Positions 1-12,200 are shown, numbered from the stretch's first letter. The stretch: 64,000 nucleotides of DNA from Pogona vitticeps (GCF_051106095.1 NC_135787.1:155628001-155692000), one strand, 5' to 3'. Program-made: numbers and translations. The notes: a model not told the origin generated them from the sequence alone.

Positions 1-1380
1 TTTTTAGGCTTTGGAAAAGAAGTACATGAGGCTGTAGTAAAAAGAGGAGAATGTGGGTGTCGAGGGAAAAGCGGAGTGCTCCTCCAATCTGAGCCTGACA
101 GAAGGCACTGGAGGCTCAGGGGCTGTATATTAATGAGGAAGGACACATAAGATTGCCAAATGTAGACTCAAAGAGTGTGCATGTGCCTTTAAGAATTCCA
201 CCAAAGGGAGACGTTTCCTCAATGATTCTTCTTCCATCACACAGCATGGTGACCTCATGCCAATTATACTGAATCAGCAATGGCTATGATGCACTGTCAC
301 AGAGTAAACAGCACATTATGTGAATTTTCTAGCCAGTTCTTTGGCTGCAAGCTTCAAAATAGCCTTCAGGAAGGGGTAAAACGAGGAGGTGGGGCAGGTT
401 GCAAATTACCCATGGATGTGTGAACCCAGCAAAAGTGTAGCATTTAAATTTTCAGAAATATTAAAAGTTGCTCTGTGGACGCCTGGCCAATAGATTGATG
501 CCCTTTTTATTCTAATCTGTACCAAGGACAGCTTTATTTTTATATCTGAACATGGCATTTAGGGACGGATACTTGTGTTATCCTTCAAGCCAGTTCTCAA
601 GGAGAGCGGGTGAAACGGGCTGAACCTGGGAAACTATTTTCTCGAAGAAAAAAAAGGCATGCAGCAAACAACAGCTCAGGGCGAATTTCCCACTTAAATC
701 AGTGAATCTAGCTAAATGCTGCTTAGGAAGGTTTCCCAAAATGGCTTATTCAGATCAAAAGGCAAGGCTTAGACACTGTGACGATTAATGCTCGTGCTTT
801 ACAATCAGTGTTTCGGGGAGGGGGGGTTCCTTTTTTGCATTGCGGCTCAGTCGGCGCACGGCCAGTGCTGGAAGCTGTAGTTCACAAGCTGGGAGCTGGT
901 GGAATCAGAGCTCAACCAAGTTTCTTGTTCAGTCTACAGGTACTAGAATCCCATAACCGAGGCTCCCATGTTTACAAGCAGAGCCACAGCTATGCAGACA
1001 TCTGATGGCGGAAAGCCCCATTTCGCTCCATGTGAGGCGCCATTTGAACCATGCATTTTGCATCAGAGGGCGAAAGAGTCCAAGAACATTCCTGCCTGGA
1101 TTTGGAGAATAGTGGTTCCACTTCTAACACAATAGGAAGAGACAGATATTTAATCACATACAGGCAGGCATCAGACGTGCAGGTCTCATGAGGAATAATT
1201 CAGCAATGTCTTCATCAGTAGTTCAGTGTATGTTATTTAAAATTCTTTCTTAGAAGAAATTCAACCACAGATGAATAATGCCTGGCATTTGATATATTAG
1301 TTAGGGGCATTGCTTGACTGCTTGTCGTAATATATATTTCAAGGCAAATTTGTGACCTAATACCTTTCCTTGAAGAGTGG
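1..1380. other. intergenic, apparently unique sequence
   Basis: I see no credible coding exon here: the longest open frames are short, have no recognisable domain and are not flanked by matching splice signals. The stretch from about 300 to 760 is low in repeats and moderately AT-rich, the texture expected of conserved non-coding DNA, but conservation cannot be judged from one sequence. Confidence 0.4.
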
Positions 1381-1387
1381 TGTTCAA

Positions 1388-1407
1388 GTGTGTGTGTGTG
1401 TGTGTGT
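1388..1407. repeat. (TG)n microsatellite
   Basis: About ten TG dinucleotide units. Simple-sequence repeat with no further context. Confidence 0.85.
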
Positions 1408-1409
1408 AT

Positions 1410-2290
1410 AAACAGGCAGCCTGCTTAAACCTTAAGAAAGTGCAGGATTTGCTATTGTTGCTGCTGTAATGGATTTCGGCGATATAAAATTTCCCTTCTG
1501 TATAGTGCCTTGTGTGGGTTTCACAAAGGTGGCATCTATTTCATCTAATCTCTTTAAATGTATCTCCCTGTACGAAGCAAATGCAGTAGCAAAAATTGCT
1601 TTCTGTAGTCTCCCATGTTTTATTGATACAGTGCACAATCTCTTCATAAAGCAAGTTTAAATATTTCAATGCAGGCTAAGTAAAAGGGGAGGGGCGGGAG
1701 TTCCCATCCTCCTGACCTGGGATATTTAATCTGAATTTAAGAGGCCTTGAATTTTGGAGCCTGAAATCTGAATTTCAATCCCTCCCCTTCCTCTGGATAA
1801 TTTCCTCTGAAAAGGGTCTCTCAGAGGTCGAGAGGGATCTGGAGCACTTCAGATTGTACATTCAAAAATGGAGAAATGTTAAAACAGGATCACAAGAATT
1901 GACAGGGTTTTTAATTTTAAGGCTAATGTCCGTGAATGTAAGAAGCAAGTCTCCTGAGAGGTCCTGCCTCTGAAAATGGAGTTATTACAACTTTCAGTGA
2001 GAGGTTCATTTCTTCTTAAAACAGAACTGTAATGAAAGGAATATTTGGGAACAAGATACATATCAGCAGTGATGTAGTGAGGGTAGGATGCTAAAGCTCA
2101 AATGTCCAGGTCCTGGCACTTCAGGGGCTCCCTCATGACTGCTCAGAGACCGACAGGTGATGGGCACCATGTCAGACAGGCAAAGAACAAGGCACCTGGG
2201 TCAGCACTGGCTAACTAGAGTCTGGTTTGGAACTGATGGTACTAGAAACATAATTCTTCTTTTCTTCTTAATTTTATAAACATTTTATAG
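1410..2290. other. intergenic, no gene seen
   Basis: Unique-looking sequence. The part from 1430 to 1690 is rich in TTTAAAT-type and poly-pyrimidine words and has short frames on both strands that look like chance. It might be a conserved non-coding element; no coding support. Confidence 0.35.
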
Positions 2291-2299
2291 TTTCAGTGC

Positions 2300-2890
2300 A
2301 GCTAGGTGACCATCACTGTGGTTTACAAGATGCTTATTTATGTAGGTTTTTCGGGCTCTTTGGCCATGTTCTGAAGGTTGTTCTTCCTAATGTTTCTCCA
2401 GTCTCTGTGGCTGGCATCTTCAGAGGACAGCACTCTGTGCTCTGGTGTAGTTGGCTTGGGAGTGGAGTATTTATGGCTGTGAGATAGGCTTTTGTCTTTT
2501 TCTGTAAATGGGTGATTAGTGTGTCTTGTTGTGGGTGTATTGTTGTGATAAGGAGGAGAGATTATCTGTCACTGTGGTTGATGGGTGTCATTAGCTAGTC
2601 TTTTGTGTGTAGTGATCCCCAGTCCTTGTGGCTGGGTAGAGTTCATTGACCTTTTCCACGCTGTATTTTTGAGAGCTGGGAGCCAAGTTTTGTTGAGTTT
2701 CAAACTTACCTCTTTTTTGTTGAAGTTCTGCTGGTGCTTGTGGATTTCAATGGCTTCCCTGTGCAGTCTGACATGATTGCTGGTGTTGTCCAGTATTTCA
2801 GTATTTTGAAATAGAATTTCATGTCCAGGTTTTTTTAGGGCATGTTCAGCTACTGCAGATTTTTCTAGTTGTTTAGTCTGCAGAACCAGG
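2300..2890 (-). mobile_element. Penelope-like retroelement fragment, 3' half, minus strand
   Basis: Read on the minus strand, 2890 down to about 2590 encodes a peptide typical of the C-terminal end of Penelope polyproteins (the GIY-YIG endonuclease region), with AVAEHALKKPGHEILF, then LHREAIEIHKH and a terminal LKLNKTWLPALK. It is followed at 2560-2300 by the Penelope terminal repeat with its hammerhead-like core. The element is 5' truncated. It abuts a second terminal-repeat copy in the opposite orientation at 2895-3146, making a long inverted repeat. The family name rests on recognising the terminal-repeat sequence and the peptide. Confidence 0.75.
2386..2430 (-). ncRNA. hammerhead ribozyme-like core in Penelope terminal repeat (left copy)
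   Basis: On the minus strand this reads CTGAAGA (the CUGANGA core), then CCAG and CTGG arms closing a 9-nt loop as stem II, then GAAAC. That order matches the conserved hammerhead core. Penelope-like elements are known to carry hammerhead motifs in their terminal repeats. I did not resolve helices I and III or the cleavage triplet, so activity is unknown. Confidence 0.6.
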
Positions 2891-2894
2891 GATT

Positions 2895-3146
2895 ACTACA
2901 AGACACACTACTCACTACAAGACACACTAATCACCCACCTACAGAAAAAGACAAAAGCCTATCTCATAGCCATAAATACTCCACTTCCAAGCCAACTACA
3001 CCAGAGCACAGAGTGCTGTCCTCTGAAGGTGCTGGCCACAGAGACTGGCGAAACGTTAGGAAGAACAACCTTCAGAACACGGCCAAAGAGCCCAAAAAAC
3101 CACAACAACCATTAGATCCCGGCCATGAAAGCCTTCGCGAATATTT
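2895..3146 (+). mobile_element. Penelope-like terminal repeat, plus strand
   Basis: Closely matches the reverse complement of 2330-2545, including the stretches around ACAGAAAAAGACAAAAGCC, ACACCAGAGCACAGAGTGCT and TTAGGAAGAACAACCTTCAG. It continues to a typical Penelope end near GGCCATGAAAGCCTTCG. No protein-coding part is attached. With the neighbouring minus-strand copy it forms an inverted pair separated by about 330 bp, an arrangement known for Penelope insertions. Confidence 0.7.
3018..3062 (+). ncRNA. hammerhead ribozyme-like core in Penelope terminal repeat (right copy)
   Basis: Contains CTGAAGG in place of the consensus CTGAAGA, a stem II of GCTGG/CTGGC (two wobble pairs) and GAAAC. 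The last A of the conserved heptamer is G here, a change expected to impair cleavage. The partner on the left keeps the consensus heptamer. Confidence 0.5.
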
Positions 3147-3249
3147 ATGTAACTCTTCACTTGATGAAGAAACCTGGAAACCTCAGAAGTCTGCACTCAT
3201 TGTAGTGACCTTTTGATTAGTTTAATAAAAATATTACATGTATGCATGC

Positions 3250-3651
3250 TGGTTGTTTAGAACATGCCAGACCCTCCTGTCTTCCTTCCAGGTTCCTATG
3301 CAGTATTTTTCTTTGCAGCATTGGACTTTCCTTTCACTTCACAGCTGAGCATCCTTTCGGCTTTGGCCCAACCACTTCATTAGCTCTGGAGCTACTTGTA
3401 CTTGTCCTCTGCTCTTCCTCAGTAGCATGTTGGATGCCTTCCAATCTGAGGGGCTCATCTTCCAGCATCATATCTTTTAGCCTTTTGTTTCTGTTCATGT
3501 AGTTTTCTTGGCAAAGATACTGGAGTGGCATTGCCAGTTCCTACTCCAGGTGGATTGCGTTTACATCTTGGGTGTCCCTGCATGGCATAACCCATAGCTT
3601 CTCTGAATTACTCAAGCCCCTTTGCCACAACAATGCAGCAATCTGTGAAGG
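3250..3651 (-). mobile_element. BovB LINE, internally deleted copy (minus strand)
   Basis: From 3290 to 3651 the sequence is the reverse complement of the 5' end of the longer BovB at 19424-19830, including the segments around TTCTTTGCAGCATTGGACTT and GAGTGGCATTGCCAGTTCC. The first 40 bases (3250-3290, with GCCAGACCCTCCTGTCTTCC) instead match the BovB 3' end. The copy therefore looks like both ends of BovB joined, with nearly 3 kb missing. Confidence 0.7.
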
Positions 3652-3659
3652 GGATTGTT

Positions 3660-4985
3660 TTAGTTATTCTCATTTTTACTGAGATGAAAAATAGAGGGGA
3701 AAGAAACATTTTAAGGTTCCACAATTCCAAGCTTCCTAAATTCAACCTGGGAGGCTACAAGAAAGAACGCCAGTCTTCTAGCATCCTCCGGGTTAGCAGC
3801 ACAGCAAGTAATACAGAGATATTTCCTCCTTCTTCATAGGTGTGTGTGATGAGGCAGGGGAAGAACATTTGTGTCCTAGGAAGCTTCTTCCCTCCCACAG
3901 ACTGGTAAATGGATTGCCTTCCTGCTAACTCAGGCAGCTTTCGGATTACATTTGTGGTCAAACAGAGGAAGTGTTTGGCACTAAACTCTGACCAGCCTTC
4001 CACTCTTCACGGCCTTTATAATCTTCCTCTCCTGTGGAGCTTTTCACTGCAGTCTCCTGAGAAATAATTTTCCTCCCTCCCTTGATTCCACATGTCACGT
4101 TGGAATCAATGTTTCCAACCCAATCTAGGAAAGTATGAGGAAAATATTATTTTATACAGTTTTTTTTATCTTGTTGAGAACATTAGGTTAAGAAGAAGGA
4201 TACAGCAAGAATATGTGCCCATGACAGGCATAAATTCCTTCACAGAAGTATTCACTGTGGTTTAGAAAGGACAGGGGTAAGGATGCTCTGTTAATAAAAT
4301 ATCTGTTCATTGGATTGTCTATTTTCAACATGAAAAAGGTGTGGGTACATTATATTTCAGGGAGTCGGATATCTGTGGTGTGATGAGGCACACTAAATAT
4401 TTAAATAGATTTTTCTGTAATAATTCGTACAATAATAATTACTTTTTTTTTTCTTCTATTGTAATGTAACATGGTTTCTGAAAAGCCACCATGGTGGAGT
4501 GTTTCCGCCATAAATTGATGGGTTGTGGGTTTGTTTTGGTTTGGTTTTTTGGTAAATACTGTAAATAAATCCAGTTGAATAGAGAACAAACATTTACTTT
4601 TAAATGAAAGTAGCAATTATTGATAAAGGGAAACTGAAACCTTACAAGGAGAATGAAAGTATGAGAAGAACCTGCCACATCATGTATTTCTTTGGAGAAA
4701 TTCATGCTAAGCATGCTGCATGTTGCAGTTGCTAAATGCAATTCTCAGTAGGTATGGAAGCTATTTTTCATTAGTCTCCCCATTTGAGCCAACTGACAAA
4801 AATTCCTATTTTCCTGACTAGTCTACAAATCACAGAATAACTACCTTTCACACTGTATATTTCCTCAAATTTTAAGAAGTAGTTTTTGATTTTAAAATTG
4901 CATATCAAAGATAAGATAGAATGCATATCTAGATGGTATACAGTATGTGCATATTAGAAAAATGTGTACCTCACAAATTTTAATA
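3660..4985. other. intergenic, no gene seen
   Basis: Unique-looking sequence with T-rich tracts. No exon with matching splice sites and no recognised repeat family. Confidence 0.4.
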
Positions 4986-4997
4986 TGTAAAATAGAT

Positions 4998-5567
4998 TTT
5001 TGTTAGTCGTGTCCGACTCTTTGTGACCCCATGGACCAGAGCACACCAGACCCTTCTGTCTTCCACTGCCTGCCGGACTTGGGTCAAAGTCATGTTGGTG
5101 GCTTCGATGACACTGTCCAACCATCTCATCCTCTGTCATCCCCTTCTCCTCTTGCCTTCACACTTTCCTAACATCAAGGTCTTTTCCAAGGAGTCTTCTC
5201 TTCTCATCAGATGGCCAAAGTATTGGAGCCTCAGCTTCAGGATCTGTCCTTCCAGTGAGCACTCAGGGTTGATTTCCTTCAGAATGCATAGGATTGTTCT
5301 CCTTGCAGTCCAGTCAAGAGTCAAGAGCCTCCTCCAGCACCACAGTTCAAAAGCATCAATTCTTCTGTGGTCAGCCTTCATTATGGTCTAGCTCTCACTT
5401 CCGTACATCGCTACTGGAAAAACCATAGCTTTGACTATTCAGACTTTTGTTGGCAAGGTGATGTCTCTGCTTTTTAAGATGCTGTCTAGGTTTGTCATCG
5501 CATTCCTCCCAAGAAGCAGGTGTGTTTTAATTTCATGGCTGCTGTCACCATCTGCAGTGATCATGGA
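4998..5567 (-). mobile_element. BovB LINE 3' fragment (minus strand)
   Basis: Reverse complement encodes the typical BovB C-terminus, including RIDAFELWCWRRLL, SLEGQILKLRLQYFGHLMRR and LEKTLMLGKCEGKRRRG, and ends in the BovB 3' tail TTTGTGACCCCATGGACC (as read on the plus strand). Flanks TAAAATAGAT (4988-4997) and TAAAACAGAT (5568-5577) look like a 10-bp target-site duplication with one mismatch. 5' truncated. Confidence 0.85.
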
Positions 5568-5579
5568 TAAAACAGATAT

Positions 5580-6187
5580 GTAAAGTAAAATTTCCTACAG
5601 AAATGAATGCATATTTTCCTATATTTAAAAAATAAGTTATAGAAAAGTTGGATAGAACAAGCTTTGAAGGCAAATGAAACTGACATGGTCTGCAACCAGA
5701 GCTTGGAAAAGTTACTTTTTAGACCAGAATCCCCCAGCCAAAATGTCTACTTGTAGTCCATTTAAGTAAATTTTCCATGCTGCTCATACAACATCATGTA
5801 GTGGACACAAAGAAAATTTAAAGCATTGACCTATTGTTTCCTTTTACTTGACCCCAACACCATAAATCTCATGACCACACTAAGTATTGTGGATAAGTGG
5901 CGTCAGGAAAAGGTAATTCCTTGCCTGCAGAAACTGTATGGTTGTCACAGCTGAAACTTTTTTCAGGTCCTGTATTTTGCAAATTAACTCACTTTCTTTT
6001 GTGATTGGGTCTCAGGAGCTAAGCATAGCTTTCTTTTTAGAACTGGTTGCTTAGACAAGTCTGTCTGAAAGATGTGCCTAAACCAGTAAGGCAATTTACA
6101 CATTAAGGAAATGTTTTTCTGTAATGTACAGCTAGGCCATGAGATTCTGTAGTAAAATAGTATAGGCTACAGGGTAAAGTTCAGCAG
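5580..6187. other. intergenic, no gene seen
   Basis: No credible exon and no recognised repeat. Confidence 0.4.
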
Positions 6188-6189
6188 TA

Positions 6190-6387
6190 TAGTGGGACCC
6201 TTCCTATCTGGGGGGATCATTATCCACTGATCCAATGCCTCTTTATATGTATTTCCAGCATGTATTTACCAGAACTGGCAACTAAAGAGAGCCAGAGACC
6301 ATGCAATATATAGCATCCAATACTTCTCGATTTTTTAAGCATCCGCAGGGACTAAATTGATCTCCTGCAGATACTGGGGTCCTGCTA
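6190..6387. mobile_element. TA-flanked MITE (Tc1/mariner-Tigger-like)
   Basis: About 198 bp with imperfect terminal inverted repeats: the left end reads TAGTGGGACCCTTCCTATCTG and the right end in reverse complement TAGCAGGACCCCAGTATCTG. Both ends are flanked by TA (6188-6189 and 6388-6389), the target site of Tc1/mariner-type elements. No coding capacity. Confidence 0.65.
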
Positions 6388-6399
6388 TATAGTGTTTCA

Positions 6400-8335
6400 T
6401 TCCATCATCTAGGGAATCCATTTTTCCTTGTATATTTTGATAGCCAGTAAATCCATAGCTTTTCATTAAAAGATCCATGAGATGTCCTGCATTTGTGGAA
6501 GGGGGTGTGTGCGTGTGTATTTGTGTTGTGTTTTAAATATCCAGGTCCTGAATCATCTACTGTGCCAGCTAAAGAATTTATCTGCTTTGGATGCAAAAAA
6601 CTAGCCACCTCTTTTTTTCTTCTCAGGATATGGAAGCAAAGTGTGTGCATTAGTCAGCAAGACGGAGCGCACTCTACAGCAGTTTAAAGCAATATGTTAA
6701 GCTAAAGGACATTTTGCTCAGAGACAAAAAGCCACAAGAGAGAATGAGAGAAAGAAGCATGTATGACCCTCTCTGATGCACACTGGGGTATATAAAAGAC
6801 CCATTTAATTTTATATCCTCTTTCCTTTGATTTCAAGGTCATGGTTAACTAGTGTGATAAAATAGTTGGTGTTGTTTATGTTATCTATGGGAAGACAAGA
6901 GCTGTTACATCAAAGTTTTCAGGCTGTTAGTATCTTGTCAACTAAACCGTGTCGGTATCATCTAATTCTCCTATTTCTAATCCATTGAAAGAGGCATGAA
7001 GTTGCTCAAGTAAACAGCGTTCTGAAGTTTCCTTTGAAGATTTGCGATGAGAATTCCTGTATTCTTGGTAATTGGCAGATAATATGCAGTTCAGTTTATA
7101 ACTGTATTTCTCTTAAGGGTCTACAGTAATGTTGTGTTTATTGTGAAAGGGGTAGGATAGAATATACATTCATTTTATGTGCCTGTAATTGGCAAGACCC
7201 CCCACATGGAAATAATGCAAACAAAGAAAATTGTTTTGAGATGCAAGCATTGGGGGCCATTTGGAGAAATGAGAATGTCTAGGGGACAACAGACTGAGGA
7301 AAGGGACAAGATAGTGGAAGCATAGTTGTTTGTTCACTTTAGCCTTGAAAGCTTGACAGCTCATTGTGATTGTGGAATTGTTTCATGGATAGGACTTCCA
7401 CCTTGCAGCTATGTCTGCATAGCCAGAAATCACTGGATTTCAGCCAGCGATTGGGATTTGAGGTTGAAATCCAAACAAACAATCCAAAACAAATGATAGG
7501 CAATGCTGATAGGCCCAGAGGCCAATTTTTGCTCTTCCAGATTCTATGGGTGCTAGAAAAGTGCCAAAATGGCAGAAAATGTTGGGGGGGGGGAAGCAAA
7601 ATTGAAACTGACTGGAAGTCCACTGGCTTTTAAAAAGAGTATTTTGAGTTGTAATGGTGACTCACCTATTAAAAAGTGAAGCTCATAGGGGCTTCCAGCA
7701 GTGCCAGCTGTTGTTGTTTGTGGGAAAACGTGAGGGAGAGTAGAAGAGTCTGAGAGAAGCAGGGCCCACAAGTCAGACTGGAGGAGGCAGGCGACACCAT
7801 TCCATATTTTGTTTTTGAATTTTCAGTAGCTTTTTAAAAATCAGTGCCTTAGTAGAAAGGGGAATATGAGGTGGTGCAACTCCTGGATGTTTTTCAGAAC
7901 AGAAGTGGGGATATCAATTGTTGGAGCTCCAGAATAATTGATGGATTGTTCTTACTCCAGCAAGGGAAATAAATATTAATGATGCATTCATGTTTAATTA
8001 ACTTTTTTGGATCTCTGACAGGATGAAGAGTGTGCAGCCTGTGGGACTAATAAAATGCCTGAAGGCCCCTTTTCTGTGCCCCATTTGCCTCTGTGGCCAC
8101 CAACATAAGAAGTCAAACAGCCAAATTTGGCAGTAAAATTACTTCAGTTTTCACCTAGCTGGTTTGACTTTGAGGATTTCTGCTGCTTCCTATGCAGGGA
8201 AATGCTCTGTCTGAAGGTCTTTCCAGGCTCTCTGATGCAGGAGGATGTTCTGTCATTCCCCTGCACCACAGAAATGCTGGATACTTTCCTTTTTTCAACA
8301 GAGTTCCTACTTCACACCAGGGATTCAAATTAAAT
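6400..8335. other. intergenic, no gene seen
   Basis: Open frames on both strands are short, overlap one another and lack recognisable domains. No strong repeat match. Confidence 0.35.
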
Positions 8336-8343
8336 AACCTACT

Positions 8344-8916
8344 CAATATCCTTCAGTCTCGAGAGACTATGGTATCGTGCGCTACATGGAGGACTTGGAA
8401 CAGCATCTAGTGTGGCTGAGAAGGCCAATTTGAGAGTGACAATCCCTTCCACACTGAGGACAAATCCAATCTGTACCCCGTCTAGCTCCCTGATTTTGCG
8501 GCTTTTGTGACTGCTTCTTTGCCTTGGCCTGCTGGGCAAGGGTCTCTTCAAATTGGGAGAGGCCGTGATACACCGCCTGCCTCCAGGCTGAAGATCCTGC
8601 TTGCAGATATCCTTGTATCGCAGCTGTGGTCTCCCTCCGGGGCCATTTCCCTGCACTAATTCTCCTTACAGGAAATCCTTTGGAATCTGGCCATCAGCCA
8701 TTCTTACAACATGCCCGAGCCAACGTAGACGTCACTGTTTCAGTAATGTATACATGCTAAAAATTCCAGCTTGATCTAGGACTACTCTATTTGGAACTTT
8801 GTCCTGCCAGGTGCATGAAGGGTCCAGGACACACTGCAGTACAGTACACAGGCTCTATAGACCTGGATATTGGTATGTGCCATCAGCTTCTTATTGAGTC
8901 ATACTTTTTTTGTGAG
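8344..8916 (-). mobile_element. RTE-like LINE, 3' fragment (minus strand)
   Basis: Reverse complement closely matches 56228-56910 of the long LINE in the PLEKHG7 intron: the RPQLRYKDICKQDL segment, the terminal zinc-finger region (WICPQCGRDCHSQIGLLSHT) and the 3' end with CTCGAGACTGAAGGAT. It is broken by frameshifts, so it is older than the 54-kb copy, and is 5' truncated within the part following the reverse transcriptase. Confidence 0.85.
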
Positions 8917-9118
8917 TCTTGATGTATTGCTATATGTTTTATATTAAAAATACTTCTCTAGTGTTCTTCTGTTAATGTTTAATGGGTTTTGCCAGTCAAA
9001 CTCTTGTCTAGCCATAATGGGATGGAAAATTAAACCAATACTTTCCATTGGGAAAAAAATACTTTCAAAATAATCCTTCAGCTAAAAATACTGGTACGTA
9101 AAAAGGCATTTTAATGTA

Positions 9119-9215
9119 GTTCAAAGGCTTTCACGGCCTGGATCCTAACTCCTGTCCTCTGAAGATGCCAGCCACAGAGACTATGGTCAAACAGCCTGAA
9201 AAACCTACAACCAAA
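9119..9215 (+). mobile_element. Penelope terminal-repeat mosaic remnant
   Basis: Starts with GGCTTTCACGGCC, the reverse complement of the Penelope end, and joins directly to TCCTCTGAAGATGCCAGCC and CCTGAAAAACCTACAACC in plus orientation. This is a short inverted mosaic of terminal-repeat pieces. The ribozyme-like heptamer CTGAAGA survives at about 9158, but the GAAAC element has decayed to TCAAAC. Confidence 0.6.
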
Positions 9216-12200
9216 AAGCATTTTATTTATGGAACATTTTTCTTTAGTTTTACCTGTTCGTTTGCAGCCTTTAAAAACCACAAATAGGAGGAAAGGCAGG
9301 CTGAAGAAATGGAGGAGGTAAGAGGGTATCTAATTCTTTGCAAGACCCTTTATCGCCATCTTGTGGCTTTTAAATATGATGGCCATTCTGCAATATATTT
9401 GTAAGGTTCCGAGCTACTTTGGCTCAGAGATGCTGAAAATGTGGCTTTCTAGGTGTTGCTGGAATGCATTTCCCATCATCCTTGGCCTTCCATGCTGACT
9501 AGGCCTGAAGAAGTCTCAGAACACCCAAAAGGCAATGCGCTTCTGGTTCAAGATTATTAGTCTTAGTTACAGAGATGGGATTTCTCCCTTGCCTCCTCCT
9601 TTTAAACATTGATCAGAAATCACTAAAAACAATTCTTTTTTTATCCAAAAAAAGAAGAATTTTCTCAAACAGAATACCTCAGCTGAGGAGAAGAATTAGG
9701 GGCAGGGGATAGTCCAAAAAGTTACTTTCCCAGGCTTTCAAACGTGGGGCCCAAGCCAAGATTTGAGCCACGGTATGTGATTCTCCCTACACCATTTTTC
9801 TGTGGATCCCTCCCTCCTTCCCCCTCCTAGAAGTGACACTCAGAAAATAGTGCCCTTGTCAACAAAGAGTAGCAAGAGACAGGCTGATGTTCAGAAGGAG
9901 AAAGACACAAAGATAAAGGGTTGAACTCCCTCCCCTGCATCATGATTCCTCTCCAGATCACTCATAGGTAGCATTGGTAAAGCCAAGGAGGAAGGGTAAT
10001 CATTAGAGAAGCAATTATGTGTTTAACCTTCTGTCTAGTTTGGCCTCCATTTGTTTGTTTCTCAAGCATAGTCATTATTTGTTGCCTGTACATGGATCAC
10101 TGATACCTTTAGTCCCTTTCTTTTCACTCTCCTGTTTATATTACATTCTACCTGACAGTCCTTATGCTCTCTGCTCCATTCTTTCTCTCTCTCTCATTCA
10201 GCCTTGTGTAATTTTACAGAGGAAAATATGGTTGCTACTATAACACATATCCTATAAATTCTCCCTCTTCACAATTTCACTGTTTAGGAGAATAGGAATT
10301 GCAATCCATAAACTATCTCCCATCGCTATTTCAAATCACTTATCCAGTGATTCAAATATGATTGTTAAATTTTCTGTAGATCTTGTTGATCTTGAAAACA
10401 TTTGAAATGACTACAACAAATGCTCTTAAAAGACATCATTCAACCTTACCCTAGCTCTTACTCTTCCTTTTTGCAACAGAATATAGTTATATAATTGGGT
10501 AGAATATAATCATGGGAAGAGCTTGTTTGAGCATGATTATGATTATGGGCATGTTCAGAAATCTAGAGGCACATTCTACCCAACATTTGCACTTAAAAAG
10601 CCTTCTAAAAATTATAAAACTTTGCCATAGATTTTGAATGAAATGGACAGTGTTGGATTGGGTTCTTGGCAACTGATTCTTCCATTCCATTCTCTGGCCA
10701 TATAAACAAAAAGTATTTGTCCTTTAATTCACTGTCTTGCAGTATGACGGGAAAGGGTTAGGAAGGGTTAAAAAGGCAGCCAGTGATGTCTATGATGATG
10801 TTAGGTGTTAACCAATCAGGTATGCTGCGGGACCTTTAAAGGAGTAATAGGAAAGTTCCTCTTCCTCTTTTTCAGTTGGCCATGGGGGAAGAGAAGATCC
10901 TAGGACAATGCCTGAGACAAAGAAACCATATGATTGTGCATAAGCCAGGAACCTTCCATTAGATATATGAAGAGTTTGTGTTTATCTCTTGACTATGAAT
11001 CATAATCCTTACTCAGAAAGGTTCACATGTGTTTTATTGTAATTAAGCTGTGCCCTGGGAAGAAACTCTGTGATTTTTTTTGTCTTTGAATTAACCATTG
11101 TTTTCCAGTCCAGAAAAAGTTTATATTTTATTTCTAACTCTTGTTTTTAAGCATTGTATGGAATCATTGTATTGGGAAGACAGCACAAGAAGACAACATT
11201 GCTATATTTTGGTAGGGCCATAAAACAGGGCACACTACCACACTGATGGTAAGAAAAGGTGTTTGCAAAGAAATAATAGTATGTATTCAGATGCCCATCT
11301 GTATGAGAAACTAGACTAGGAAAACATACTTCCACAAAAGAAATTAACTCTCACTCCATTGTCCACAGAATGAAGGCCATCATATATGGATGGCTAGCAA
11401 TCACTTTAATCAGAAATTATAATGATGATAATGATGATAATGACAAGAACAATGATTGAATTTAAAACAGAAAATTCCCGCCTGCCCATTTCTGGATTTT
11501 AAGAAATGAAAAGCTATAATAACATTTCACAAAGATGTTGTGCTAAAGCCCGTTCATATCTGCAAACAGAAGAAATGTCAGATTTCATACCTGGGTGCAC
11601 ACTGCTAATGTACTTGTAGCCTTGCCTTGCCACTGCCAAGTATAGCCATATGCTTGCCAGTTTTAACCATCAGCTCTCAGAGAAGAGGCTTTGCTGTCTT
11701 ATGTTATCAGACTGTGCCATCTGCTGCACTGGATGGATGATAGCATAATTTTCGGTATTATGCATGTACACCGCATTAATATGTGCATTGCCTATCCGGG
11801 GTGGAATGGCTTTCTTTGTCTCTGTTTGTTTACCTGTATCCTTTACAATGTTACTACAAAGGAACTGTTGCAGTCTTTATTAAAGAGACATCAGGGCCAT
11901 CTGCTCACCCAGCAGGCTTTGTGGATTCGAGCCAAATGGAGCTAACATTCTCCCACTAGCTGGATTGCACTTAGTGCTTGACACAGCCTATGGTTTTCTA
12001 AAATAAATGTGCCATTGTCTCTTCAACAACACTCTCCTTTTTGTAGAAAATTGAACATCTTGTCCAAGATTTATCCTCATCCCAAGTTCAAAACTTGGAA
12101 ATGTAAAGTTTGCCAAAAGACAAGAAGAATTGGGGAGGGATAACACATTCCTAACCTGGGGTGGGGGGAGAATTTTGGCTCACGCAAAAAACAGAACAAG

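Noticed and set aside
2296-3216. Frames of 63-115 codons as host genes
   Set aside because: They lie in Penelope terminal repeats and in the complement of its coding end.
10745-11120. Possible second solo LTR
   Set aside because: Has a CCAAT-like box and an AT-rich end, but no matching TG/CA ends or duplication could be found.
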